From assembly GCA_002686945.1 (NCBI GenBank), contig NYYZ01000003.1, positions 10,807-49,869 on the forward strand: a DNA stretch of 39,063 nt. Reading direction: 5' to 3'. The notes under the pieces are model-generated. The model did not search any database. It was not told the origin of the DNA and worked only from the letters and a program-made list of their open reading frames with translations. Position 1 is the first letter of the stretch. Each line of letters opens with the position of its first letter. This DNA is from Planctomycetota bacterium (GTDB taxonomy: Bacteria > Planctomycetota > UBA1135 > GCA-002686595). The translations under genes and the position numbers were made by a program. Of this stretch, positions 18,497 through 26,583 are shown in pieces.

Positions 18497-21400
18497 TTAC
18501 CAGTCCAAGTTCGGGAGTTTGCGGACGAGGATATGGGTGTCGCGGTTGCACCCCGTCGGTCCCCAGTAGTTGAAGTGGTAGGTGAATTGACCGTAGCCGC
18601 CGACCATGAGGTTGGGCTTCAGCCGCGTGCGCGTGAGGCTGTTGTGCCCGCCAGCTCGCCGGTTCCCCCGCAAGGGTGATTTGGGAACCGACAGGGTTCG
18701 CTCCGGCGAGTGGTAGATAATGCAGATGCCCTGAGGGATGCGATGGCTGACTGCGGCCCTCGTCACGACAACTCCATGGTCGTTGTGCACCTCGACCCAG
18801 TCGTTGTCCTCGACATCGATGGCCGCCGCATCCGTCGGATTGACCCAGAACGGCTCACAGCCGCGTGACAGCGTGGACATGCGCTGGTTGTCGCCGTAGG
18901 TCGAGTGGATGTGCCACTTGCCGTGCGGCGTAAGGAAGTTGAGCTGGATCGTCGGCCCGGAGTGCTCGCTGAACGTCAGGTCCGCGTACTCGTTCGGCTT
19001 GGGCTTGGGCTTGTAGGTAGGGAGGTGCTCGCCGAGCTGGATGTAGCCGGGATGGTCGAGGTACAAGTGCTGCCGCCCGGTCAGGGTGCGCCAGGGAACC
19101 ATGCGCTCGGTGTTGTAGGTGAAGGGCGCATACGTCCTGCCGTTCGCCACAAGGCCGCTCCACATCGGGGAGTTCAAGAGGCGCCTCGGTTGTGACTGCA
19201 AGTCCTTGTAGGTCATGCGCACGTTGCGATCGGCCTCGGCCAGGTCCGCCAGCGGCAGTCCGACCTTCTCCTCCATGTTCTTGTAGGAGCGGTGGGCCAG
19301 CTCGCCGTTGCTGACCGTGGCCAGCCGCAGGACGACATCGGCCGCATCGCGCGCTTCGCGCAGCGACGGATAGGTACCGCCTCCCCAGCATTGGACAGTA
19401 CCCTTGGCGAGCATCTCGTCATAGAAGTCGTCGATCGCATAGCCCGTCCCGTGCGCCCCGAGTCCGTTCTTGCGGGCGAGCGGCCCGAAGGAGATGAACT
19501 GCTTGTAGAGGTTCGCGTAGTCGCGCTCGACGACCTTGAAGTTGGGCATCGTCTTGCCCGGGATGGCCTCGCACTCGCCCTTGCTCCAGTCGAGCATTTC
19601 AGGCTGAGAGACCTCAGCCGGAGTGTCGTGCGCCAGCGGTGCCGCAATCACATCCGGAGTGAGCCCCGGCAGGTGCTTCTCCGCCAGCCTCGAGAAGGAC
19701 TGCGAGATCGCGCGGAAGATGTCCCAGTCACTCTTGGAATCCCAGCACGGAGGGACGGCCTGCGACAGCGGATGAATGAAGCTGTGCATGTCCGTCGAGT
19801 TGAGGTCGTCTTTCTCGTACCACGTCGCGGCTGGCAGGACGATGTCGGAGTAGAGCGCCGAGGTATCCATCCGGAAGTTCAGATCGACGACCAGGTCGAT
19901 CTTCCCACTGGGTGCCTCGTCGCGCCACACAACGTCCTTCACGCAGTCACCGGCAATGTCCTTGGAGATGTTGTTGTGGTGCGTGCCCAGGTAGTGGTCG
20001 AGGAAATACTCATGCCCCTTGGCCGACGACATCAGGGCGTTCCCGCGCCAGATGAACCAGAGCCTTGGCCACGAGCTCTCGGCATCCGGGTCTTCGATAG
20101 CGAACTTGAGCTCGCGGCTCTTGAGCGACTCGACGATATGCTCGACGACTTCGCCCTCGTCCTCGGCGCCGCCCGCGCGCGCCTCGCGTACCACATCGGT
20201 CGGGTTCCGATCAAACTGCGGATAGAAGGGCAGCCAGCCGTTCTTGACCGCACGGACATTGGTGTCGATCGTGTGCCCGTCGGCGATACTGCCCTCGGGT
20301 TGGTCATCCGGAACGCTGTTGTAGTCGCGGTGGCTCTTCTCGTAGCGCCACTGGTCCGAGTGGACGTAGTGCCAGCTCGGAGCGTTCTGCAGCCGCGAAG
20401 GGGGATACCAGTCCTTGGCGAACGCGATGTTCGACCAGGACTCCATCGGCGCCAGCTTCTCCTGCCCGACGTAGTGCGCAAGGCCGCCGCCGTTCTTGCC
20501 CACACAGCCGCAGAACATCAGGGCATGCATCGCGGCGCGGTACATCAGGTTGGCGTGGTACCAGTGGTTGATACCCGCGCCGATGATCACTGTGCACTTG
20601 CCGCCGGTGTGATGCGCGGTCGTCGCCCACTCGCGGGCGAAGCGAATGATCGTTGCGCGGTCCATGCCGGTGTAGCGCTCCGCCCAGGCGGGCGTGTAGA
20701 CCGAGTCCTCGTCGTAGCTCCCCGGGTACTCGCCCTCCAGGCCGCGACCAACGCCATACTGCGCCATCAAGAGGTCATAGGCTGTCGCGACCAGGACCTC
20801 CTCGCCATCGGCCAGCACCATGCGCTTGACGGGAACGCCGCGCTTGATCGATCGACTGGCGCCAAAGTCATCGAGCGCGACCTGTACGACCTCGTCGCTG
20901 CACTCGAGGAAGGTGAGCTCGGCGTCGATATCGCTGCCGTCCTTGCCGTCCTTCGGCAGGAGGTTCCACTGGCCCTTCTTGTCCTGCCAGCGATGACCGG
21001 AGCTGCCCATCGGCATCTTCGCGCGGCACTCGCCGCGGTCCCACTGGAGGAACTTCCACTCGCCCTTCTCCTCGTCCGCGTAGCCCGCCAGGCGTCCTGC
21101 GCGCAGGAGCTGGCTGGCCTTGTGGCCATCCTTGCCCTCTTCGATCTCGACCAGAAAGGCCGCGTCCGTGAACGAGCGCGTGTAGTCGAGGAAACCCTTG
21201 TTCTGCTGCTCGTGGTGGAACTCCTTGAGGATGACGTGGTTAACCGCCATCCACCAGGCGCCGTCCTGGCCCGCGTTGATCGGGATCCACTCGTCGGCGT
21301 ACTTGGCGACCTGATTGAAGTCCGGCGAGAACACGACCATCTTGGAGCCGTTCGTACGCGCCTCGCAGGCGAAGTGCACGTCGGGCGTCCGCGTCATGTT

Positions 21401-22150
21401 GAGGTTGGCCCCCATGACGGCGAGGAACTTGGCGTGGAACCAGTCCGCCGACTCGTTCACATCCGTCTGCTCACCCCAGGTCTCGGGGGAGGCGTTCGGC
21501 AGGTCGCAGTACCAGTCGTAGAAGGAGAGGTTCACCCCGCCCATCAGCTGCAGCATGCGCCCGCCCGCTGCATAGGACAGCATCGACATGGCCGGGATCG
21601 GCGAGAAGCCCACGATGCGATCGGCGCCGTGCTTCTGAATGGTATAGACGGCGGAGGCGGCGATGATCTCCTTGACCGTGTCCCATGAGGCGCGGCGCAA
21701 GCCGCCCTTACCGCGCGCTCGCTGGTAGCGAGCGCGTTTGACAGGATCGCTCATCAGCGCCTTCCATGCGTCGACCGGATCTTCATGCGCCGCCTTGGCC
21801 TCCTTCCAGAGGTCGAGCAGGGCTCCACGGATGTAGGGGTACTTGACCCGCAGCGGGCTGTACAGATACCAGGAGTAGGAGATCCCGCGCTGACAACCGC
21901 GCGGCTCGTACGGGGGGATCTCCGTATCGATGACCGGATAGTCGAGAGCCTGCATCTCCCAAGTGACGATCCCGTCCTTGGTGTGGATGTTCCACGAGCA
22001 GCCCCCCGTGCAGTTCACTCCGTGCGTGCTGCGCACGACGTTGTCGTGCTGCCAACGGTTGCGGTAGAACTCCTCCCAAGAGCGTGTCTTGGGGTCGATG
22101 ATGTCCTGGATGTAGGGGTTGTCTACGTTCCCCTTGCGGCCGTTGTTCAT
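18497..22150 (-). CDS. narG: Respiratory nitrate reductase alpha subunit NarG
   Basis: The 1217-aa Mo-bis-MGD catalytic subunit reduces nitrate to nitrite on the cytoplasmic side. The FS0 4Fe-4S ligands are present as His43, Cys47, Cys51 and Cys86 (HGVNCTGGC...EPRGC). The segment [20 protein letters not shown] (211-230) includes the Asp that coordinates Mo in E. coli NarG. There is no Tat leader, so it is not the periplasm-facing Nar/NXR type. Similarity to E. coli NarG can be followed by eye over nearly the full length ([25 protein letters not shown] near the C-terminus). The ATG overlaps the narC stop by 4 nt. Confidence 0.97.
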   Translation of the reverse strand: MNNGRKGNVDNPYIQDIIDPKTRSWEEFYRNRWQHDNVVRSTHGVNCTGGCSWNIHTKDGIVTWEMQALDYPVIDTEIPPYEPRGCQRGISYSWYLYSPLRVKYPYIRGALLDLWKEAKAAHEDPVDAWKALMSDPVKRARYQRARGKGGLRRASWDTVKEIIAASAVYTIQKHGADRIVGFSPIPAMSMLSYAAGGRMLQLMGGVNLSFYDWYCDLPNASPETWGEQTDVNESADWFHAKFLAVMGANLNMTRTPDVHFACEARTNGSKMVVFSPDFNQVAKYADEWIPINAGQDGAWWMAVNHVILKEFHHEQQNKGFLDYTRSFTDAAFLVEIEEGKDGHKASQLLRAGRLAGYADEEKGEWKFLQWDRGECRAKMPMGSSGHRWQDKKGQWNLLPKDGKDGSDIDAELTFLECSDEVVQVALDDFGASRSIKRGVPVKRMVLADGEEVLVATAYDLLMAQYGVGRGLEGEYPGSYDEDSVYTPAWAERYTGMDRATIIRFAREWATTAHHTGGKCTVIIGAGINHWYHANLMYRAAMHALMFCGCVGKNGGGLAHYVGQEKLAPMESWSNIAFAKDWYPPSRLQNAPSWHYVHSDQWRYEKSHRDYNSVPDDQPEGSIADGHTIDTNVRAVKNGWLPFYPQFDRNPTDVVREARAGGAEDEGEVVEHIVESLKSRELKFAIEDPDAESSWPRLWFIWRGNALMSSAKGHEYFLDHYLGTHHNNISKDIAGDCVKDVVWRDEAPSGKIDLVVDLNFRMDTSALYSDIVLPAATWYEKDDLNSTDMHSFIHPLSQAVPPCWDSKSDWDIFRAISQSFSRLAEKHLPGLTPDVIAAPLAHDTPAEVSQPEMLDWSKGECEAIPGKTMPNFKVVERDYANLYKQFISFGPLARKNGLGAHGTGYAIDDFYDEMLAKGTVQCWGGGTYPSLREARDAADVVLRLATVSNGELAHRSYKNMEEKVGLPLADLAEADRNVRMTYKDLQSQPRRLLNSPMWSGLVANGRTYAPFTYNTERMVPWRTLTGRQHLYLDHPGYIQLGEHLPTYKPKPKPNEYADLTFSEHSGPTIQLNFLTPHGKWHIHSTYGDNQRMSTLSRGCEPFWVNPTDAAAIDVEDNDWVEVHNDHGVVVTRAAVSHRIPQGICIIYHSPERTLSVPKSPLRGNRRAGGHNSLTRTRLKPNLMVGGYGQFTYHFNYWGPTGCNRDTHILVRKLPNLDW

Positions 22151-23022
22151 GATTTTGATCCCATCGCGGCGTGGTGCCTGTTCCTGACCATGGGTCGCCT
22201 GGTCGCGCGGTATCTCCTGCGCCAGAGGAAGTCGAGGAGGAGCAGGAGGAAGGCTGACCCGGCGAATCCGGAGAGGACAAACTTGAGAGTGCTGACCGGC
22301 GCCACGCCAACTTCGCTCTCCGCGACCGACTTGAGGTAGGCGACCAGAGCGAGCACCTCTTCACCATCGAGTGGGTGGTCCTTGAAGACCGGCTGCATGA
22401 CGAGCGAGGGCGGCGCGCCCAGCCAGGCTGAGACCGCCTTGCGACCCTCGAGGCGGTCGTAGGCGTTGGTCAGATCAGGCCCGAGTCGGCCGCCGCCTAG
22501 ACCACCTATGCCGCTGACGGTATGACATGAGAGGCATGCCGGTGCACCGTTCTCGTACTGCGTCGCCCCCATGAAGAGCTCCCGACCTCGGCCAATGTCG
22601 GCGTCGGTGAGCGGCCGATCGCTGATCTCGAGACCGGCGAATTGGGAGCGCTCCTTGAGTGACTCGGAAATGATGAGCTTGACGAGCTTCTCCGCTCTTG
22701 CTCGGTCGATGCCAGGCACCTTGGTCATGTAGACCCCGCGCGACTCGCGCAGGAGCTCGACCGCATAAGGGTCGCCGCCGTCGATCACACCTTTGGGATC
22801 GAGGATGAAGTCCACTAGCCAGGCCTCGTCGGCGCGCTCGATCGCGCCCTTCAGATCGGGGCCCGTCAAGCGACCGCCGCCGATGGTGTGGCAGCTCATG
22901 CAGTTCAGCTTGAAGAAGGAGATGGTCTCCTCCGACGGTGCGTCCTGCGCATTAATGCTGCCGGGCATTCCCGTCAGCAAGGCAGGAATGAGTAGTAGTT
23001 CGAGGATCGAGCTCTTCTTCAC
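22147..23022 (-). CDS. narC: Di-heme cytochrome c of the nitrate reductase operon (NarC-like)
   Basis: From the GTG at 23022 the product is 291 aa: signal peptide 1-26, haem sites CMSCH (41-45) and CLSCH (163-167), one C-terminal membrane helix (about 246-267) and a basic tail. The GTG start has AAGGGA about 9 nt upstream. An in-frame ATG farther upstream lies inside the sigma-54 promoter and is rejected. A membrane-bound di-haem cytochrome as first gene before narGHJI is the arrangement of Thermus narC. There it belongs to the nitrate reductase and links it to other electron carriers. Here it is also the first gene of a transcript ending in ACIII, so it may sit between the two complexes. Confidence 0.85.
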   Translation of the reverse strand: MKKSSILELLLIPALLTGMPGSINAQDAPSEETISFFKLNCMSCHTIGGGRLTGPDLKGAIERADEAWLVDFILDPKGVIDGGDPYAVELLRESRGVYMTKVPGIDRARAEKLVKLIISESLKERSQFAGLEISDRPLTDADIGRGRELFMGATQYENGAPACLSCHTVSGIGGLGGGRLGPDLTNAYDRLEGRKAVSAWLGAPPSLVMQPVFKDHPLDGEEVLALVAYLKSVAESEVGVAPVSTLKFVLSGFAGSAFLLLLLDFLWRRRYRATRRPMVRNRHHAAMGSKS

Positions 23023-23056
23023 GGATGAGTTCCCTTCGTGGCGACATTGGGCATAA

Positions 23057-23071
23057 CCAAACATCGTGCCA
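23057..23071 (-). promoter_or_regulatory. Sigma-54 (-24/-12) promoter of the narC-narG...actF operon
   Basis: Read on the minus strand the element is TGGCACG-ATGT-TTGG. The -24 block matches the consensus exactly. The -12 block differs from TTGC only in its last base, and the GG-N10-GG spacing is correct. The expected start is near 23046, about 24 nt before the chosen narC GTG. Confidence 0.75.
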
Positions 23072-23121
23072 TCTATCCTGTCGTGCTCGCGCGGCCCCAG
23101 AGAGGCCTCGCACACTTGGCG

Positions 23122-23161
23122 TGCATACCTGGCTATGCACCTGCGTAACCAGGCCTATGCA
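23122..23161. promoter_or_regulatory. Tandem activator sites upstream of narC
   Basis: The first site is a perfect TGCATA-N6-TATGCA palindrome at 23122-23139. The second is a looser TGCGTA-N8-TATGCA at 23142-23161. Their centres are 21 bp apart, that is two helical turns, on one DNA face. They lie about 85 and 106 bp upstream of the predicted sigma-54 start, the distance expected for enhancer sites. The same pair recurs upstream of narK1. Confidence 0.72.
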
Positions 23162-23173
23162 GTACCCGTCGGA

Positions 23174-24970
23174 TCAATCTGCGGAGGAAGGCAGACTGAC
23201 GTCACCCTCGTTGTCCTCGCGTAACATGCGGTCCAGCGAGAACCCTCCCGCGCCTTGCCAGAAGATGACGACAAGGGTCACGAGGATGAAAAAGGCGAAC
23301 TGGAAGTCGGTGTTCGCCCCGAGCATCTCCAGACCCACCATGCCGGTCAGATGCACAAAGGCTGCACCAGCCACGACGATGGCATTGATGGCCACGACGA
23401 AGCGGGTAGCCAGCCCAAGCGCCAGGCAGCCACCGCCTACCGCGTGAGCCATCACCACGAACCAGGCGAGGAGGTTCTGCGTCTGATCGAAGGTGCCTTC
23501 CATCTGAGCCTCGAGCTCATGCATGTTCAGTATGAAGTAAACGCCCTTGATCATCAGTGCGACACCGAGGTAGATGCGCAACACGGCGATGGGCGAAACA
23601 CGGCGTCCGGGCGCTGGACGCGGCAGCTCGAAGCGCAGCTTCGGCACCACGCGAGCGCGCTTCTCGAGGGCTCGCGCGTGCTCGGCGGCCGCGGACCTCT
23701 CATCCTCGGGGCTGAAGCGCACAAGCAAGGCTAAGAAGGAGAAGGCGAGCACGAGAAAGCCCAGGATCAGGAAGGCTCCCTGGTAGGACAGGCTCTCGGA
23801 TCGAAACAGGAAGCCCGCCGCGACCGCGCCCATGTTGCCGCCGGCGCCGACAATGCCGGAGACGGCGCCAATAGCCTTCTTGTTCACGAAGGGGACAACG
23901 GAGTAGGTCGCACCCTCGGACATCTGGACGAAGAGGCTGAACACGATCATCGAGCCGATAGCCACGGGCAGCACGGTCATGCGCGAGAAGAAGATCAGGG
24001 CGATCCCCTCCACGAAGAGCGCAATGAACAGCCAGCGCACGCGCCCCCTGAGGCCGCCCCGATGGCCGAATTTGTCGCCGATGATCCCGCCTGTCGTACG
24101 CGCGAAGATATTCATCAGACCAAAGAGACCAGCGACGAGCCCGGCCGACTTGTACCCGAGGTCGAACTCCTTGAAGTAGTAACGCGCGGCGACGTTGTTA
24201 ATCGTCAGCTCGATGCCGAAGCACGCTGCGTAGACGAAGAACAGAGCCCAGACGCGCTTGTCCCTCGCAGCCTCCAGGAAAGCGCCCCTGGTCTTCGCAA
24301 TCGCGGGCATCTCACCGCGTGCTCTCAGGTCATTGAAATTGCCGTTGGGCAGATCCTGCGTGAAGAAGAAGTAGGCGATACCCGTCAGGAAACACACCGC
24401 GCCGGCGACGATCATCGAGAGGCGCCAGCTGTCAGGATCACTGTAGCCGAGGGCGACGAAGCCGCCCATGACCAGCGGCATGACCATATTTGTGACGCCA
24501 CCACCCAGATTTCCCCAACCCGCGCTGGTCGCGTTGGCCGTGCCCACGCAGTTTGGGGCGAACATGACCGACGTGTGATACTGGGTGATCACGAAGGACG
24601 CCCCGATCACCCCGATGCCCAAGCGGAAGAGCAGGAAGCTCTCGTAGGTGTGGGCGAGCCCGATCCCCATCACCGGCATGGAGCCGACCAGGAGCAGGCC
24701 GGTGTACGCCTTGCGCGGCCCTACACGGTCGCAGAGCCAGCCGATGAACAGGCGCGCGATGATCGTGATCGCCACCGAGGCGATCACCGTGTTGCCGACC
24801 TGCTCCTTGCTGAGCCCGAGCTCCTCCTCGACCTTGATCATCAAGGGGGCAATCCCGAACCAGGCGAAGAAGCAGAGGAAGAAAGCAAACCACGACATGT
24901 GGAAGGCACGCATCTGCGGTGTCTTCAGGCTGAAGAGTTCGATGCGAGTTGCCTTGTTTTTCACATCCAT
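23174..24970 (-). CDS. NarK1-type nitrate transporter fused to a DoxX-like membrane domain
   Basis: The 598-aa protein starts at the ATG at 24970, with GGAG 7 nt upstream. Residues 1-420 are a 12-helix nitrate/nitrite porter. It has signatures GWGNLGGG (about 151-158) and GIVGAGGNMG (372-381), plus substrate Arg candidates at Arg73 and Arg291. A charged linker (421-457) follows. Residues about 458-582 form four hydrophobic segments with the DoxX/DUF417-like pattern (VLRIYLGVALMIKGVYFILN... GGGCLALGLATRF... FWQGAGGFSLDRML). NarK1-type carriers are thought to work as nitrate/proton symporters, so this would serve uptake while the operon NarK2 exchanges nitrite. DoxX domains appear in quinone-linked or thiol/redox membrane proteins. 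Fusion to a nitrate carrier is unusual. It is a single-gene transcript with its own sigma-54 promoter. Confidence 0.88.
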   Translation of the reverse strand: MDVKNKATRIELFSLKTPQMRAFHMSWFAFFLCFFAWFGIAPLMIKVEEELGLSKEQVGNTVIASVAITIIARLFIGWLCDRVGPRKAYTGLLLVGSMPVMGIGLAHTYESFLLFRLGIGVIGASFVITQYHTSVMFAPNCVGTANATSAGWGNLGGGVTNMVMPLVMGGFVALGYSDPDSWRLSMIVAGAVCFLTGIAYFFFTQDLPNGNFNDLRARGEMPAIAKTRGAFLEAARDKRVWALFFVYAACFGIELTINNVAARYYFKEFDLGYKSAGLVAGLFGLMNIFARTTGGIIGDKFGHRGGLRGRVRWLFIALFVEGIALIFFSRMTVLPVAIGSMIVFSLFVQMSEGATYSVVPFVNKKAIGAVSGIVGAGGNMGAVAAGFLFRSESLSYQGAFLILGFLVLAFSFLALLVRFSPEDERSAAAEHARALEKRARVVPKLRFELPRPAPGRRVSPIAVLRIYLGVALMIKGVYFILNMHELEAQMEGTFDQTQNLLAWFVVMAHAVGGGCLALGLATRFVVAINAIVVAGAAFVHLTGMVGLEMLGANTDFQFAFFILVTLVVIFWQGAGGFSLDRMLREDNEGDVSLPSSAD

Positions 24971-25038
24971 GCGCAGGCTCCGGGCAGGGGTATCTGTTGA
25001 CGCACTCCAACCACCGGTTGGACGCGAAGCTGCGCACC

Positions 25039-25053
25039 GCAAGACCTATACCA
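25039..25053 (-). promoter_or_regulatory. Sigma-54 (-24/-12) promoter of narK1-doxX
   Basis: On the minus strand the element is TGGTATA-GGTC-TTGC. It fits the relaxed consensus TGGYAYR-N4-TTGC at every position and has the correct GG-N10-GC spacing. The expected start is near 25028, giving a leader of about 58 nt to the ATG at 24970. Confidence 0.8.
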
Positions 25054-25094
25054 CTGCCCTGCGCACGCATGCTGAAGCACTCCAGGGGCCCGGA

Positions 25095-25133
25095 TGCATA
25101 CGACGATATGCACTCTGCATACGGCCCATTGCA
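25095..25133. promoter_or_regulatory. Tandem activator sites upstream of narK1-doxX
   Basis: The first site is a perfect TGCATA-N6-TATGCA at 25095-25112. The second is TGCATA-N6-ATTGCA at 25116-25133. Their centres are exactly 21 bp apart, as upstream of narC, and lie about 76 and 97 bp before the predicted start. The site also sits just downstream of the gene for the sigma-54 activator that probably binds it. Confidence 0.75.
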
Positions 25134-25182
25134 GACTGACGGTATCTAATGCGCTGGGCAGTGATGACCTGCCCGATCAGCG

Positions 25183-26583
25183 TCAGCGATAATCTTCGCG
25201 CTCGATATCAAGCTGGCGCATGATCCGCTGTAACGCGGCACGCGTCATTCCGCATGAGGCTGCAGCGCGGGAGATGTTTCCCTTGGCACTCCCCAGTGCG
25301 CGGTGGACGAACTGGCGCTGAAACTCCTCTACGACCTGATGCTTGCTGCGGGCGTAGTCCATACCTGCTTCCGCCTCGCCCGCGGTGGTCGTTCCCAGCC
25401 AACCGTTTCTGCTCAGACCAAGGTGCCAGGACTCGATCACATCGCCCGTGCACACGATCACCGCACGCTGTATTGCGTTCTCGAGCTCACGTACGTTCCC
25501 AGGCCAAGGGTGGCGTTGGAGCGCGTTCAGTGCGTCGGGCGAGAGTCGTGGCACATGGGCCCCCTGACCAAGGCTCGTGCTCGCGCTACGCTGCAGGAAG
25601 TGTGTCGCGAGGAATGGGATGTCCGCAGGGCGCTCCCGCAGAGGTGGGACGAAGATACGGACGACTCCGAGGCGGTAGAATAGGTCCTCGCGGAACTCGC
25701 CAGACTTGATCTTGGACTCGAGGTCGCGGTTCGTGGCAGCGAGGAGGCGGAAGTTGACGTCGACGTCCGTGGAGCCGCCGAGCCTGCGAACAACCTTCTC
25801 CTGCAGCACGCGTAACAGCTTGCCCTGGAAGGACGGTGACATCGACGCCACCTCGTCCAGGAACACCGTTCCACCCTGGGCCTCGACGAAGATTCCGTCA
25901 CGCGCCCGGTCCGCTCCGGTGAAAGCGCCGCGCTCGTGACCGAAGAGCTCGGACTCGAGGAGCGCGTCTGGCAGGGCGGCTGCGTTCACCGCCAGGAAGG
26001 GCTTGGCTGCAACTTTGCTCTGCCGGTGGATGGAGCGCGCAACGAGCTCTTTGCCCGTCCCGCTCTCACCCTCGATCAGGACCGCGACGGGGCTCGTAGC
26101 GACGCGTGCGATCAGCTCGGTAACGGGCTGCATTCGCGCGTCTTGTGCCAGGAGCAGCGGATCGCCGTCTTGCGCAGGCAGTCTGCGTGCGAGGATCTGG
26201 CGACCCAAGCGCCCGACGAGCTGCACGACGCTCTCGTTGTCGAACGGCTTGGTCAGGAAGTGGGCGGCGCCATTCTGTAGACACTGTACCGCGGACTGCA
26301 CCGTGCCATAACCGGTGAGGACTACGACCTCGGTTTCGGGCGAGCGTCTCTTGATCTCGACGAGGAGCTCGGCGCCCGACATCTTCGGCATCATCAAGTC
26401 GGTGAGTACTACGTCCGCAGGCCAGCGGTCGAGGATCTGCAGCGCTGCCTGCCCGTTCTCGGCTTGCTCGACTTGCGCACCTACCGAGGAGGAGAGGCGC
26501 GTAAGCCCCAATCGAATGTCGGCTTCATCGTCGACCACGAGGACGCGCAGGTCACAGAGGTCCGATGTGTTGGTCACAGTCAT
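25183..26583 (-). CDS. NtrC-family sigma-54-dependent response regulator
   Basis: The 466-aa protein has three domains. The receiver has acidic pair D18-D19, phospho-acceptor Asp62 and Lys112. The AAA+ domain has Walker A GESGTGKE at 172-179, the sigma-54 contact loop GAFTGA at 219-224, and Walker B with Asp243. A C-terminal Fis-type helix-turn-helix covers about 435-460 (GNISRAAASCGMTRAALQRI). It overlaps the upstream sensor kinase gene by 4 nt (ATGA), so the two form a two-component pair. The closest sigma-54 promoters are those of narK1 (just downstream) and narC, each with tandem palindromes. I infer it activates both. It is not NorR-like at its N-terminus. Confidence 0.95.
   Translation of the reverse strand: MTVTNTSDLCDLRVLVVDDEADIRLGLTRLSSSVGAQVEQAENGQAALQILDRWPADVVLTDLMMPKMSGAELLVEIKRRSPETEVVVLTGYGTVQSAVQCLQNGAAHFLTKPFDNESVVQLVGRLGRQILARRLPAQDGDPLLLAQDARMQPVTELIARVATSPVAVLIEGESGTGKELVARSIHRQSKVAAKPFLAVNAAALPDALLESELFGHERGAFTGADRARDGIFVEAQGGTVFLDEVASMSPSFQGKLLRVLQEKVVRRLGGSTDVDVNFRLLAATNRDLESKIKSGEFREDLFYRLGVVRIFVPPLRERPADIPFLATHFLQRSASTSLGQGAHVPRLSPDALNALQRHPWPGNVRELENAIQRAVIVCTGDVIESWHLGLSRNGWLGTTTAGEAEAGMDYARSKHQVVEEFQRQFVHRALGSAKGNISRAAASCGMTRAALQRIMRQLDIEREDYR

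Noticed and set aside
19292..21688. Rightward open frame of nearly 800 codons
   Set aside because: It lies entirely antisense to narG, whose protein sequence is unmistakable. Long antisense frames are usual in GC-rich DNA.
16996..22150. Nitrite oxidoreductase (NXR) instead of nitrate reductase
   Set aside because: NarJ and a classic four-His NarI are present, NarG has no Tat leader, and similarity to E. coli NarG runs nearly full length.
23023..23115. Longer narC start upstream of the GTG
   Set aside because: The in-frame ATG falls inside the sigma-54 promoter element, and the signal peptide starts at the GTG.
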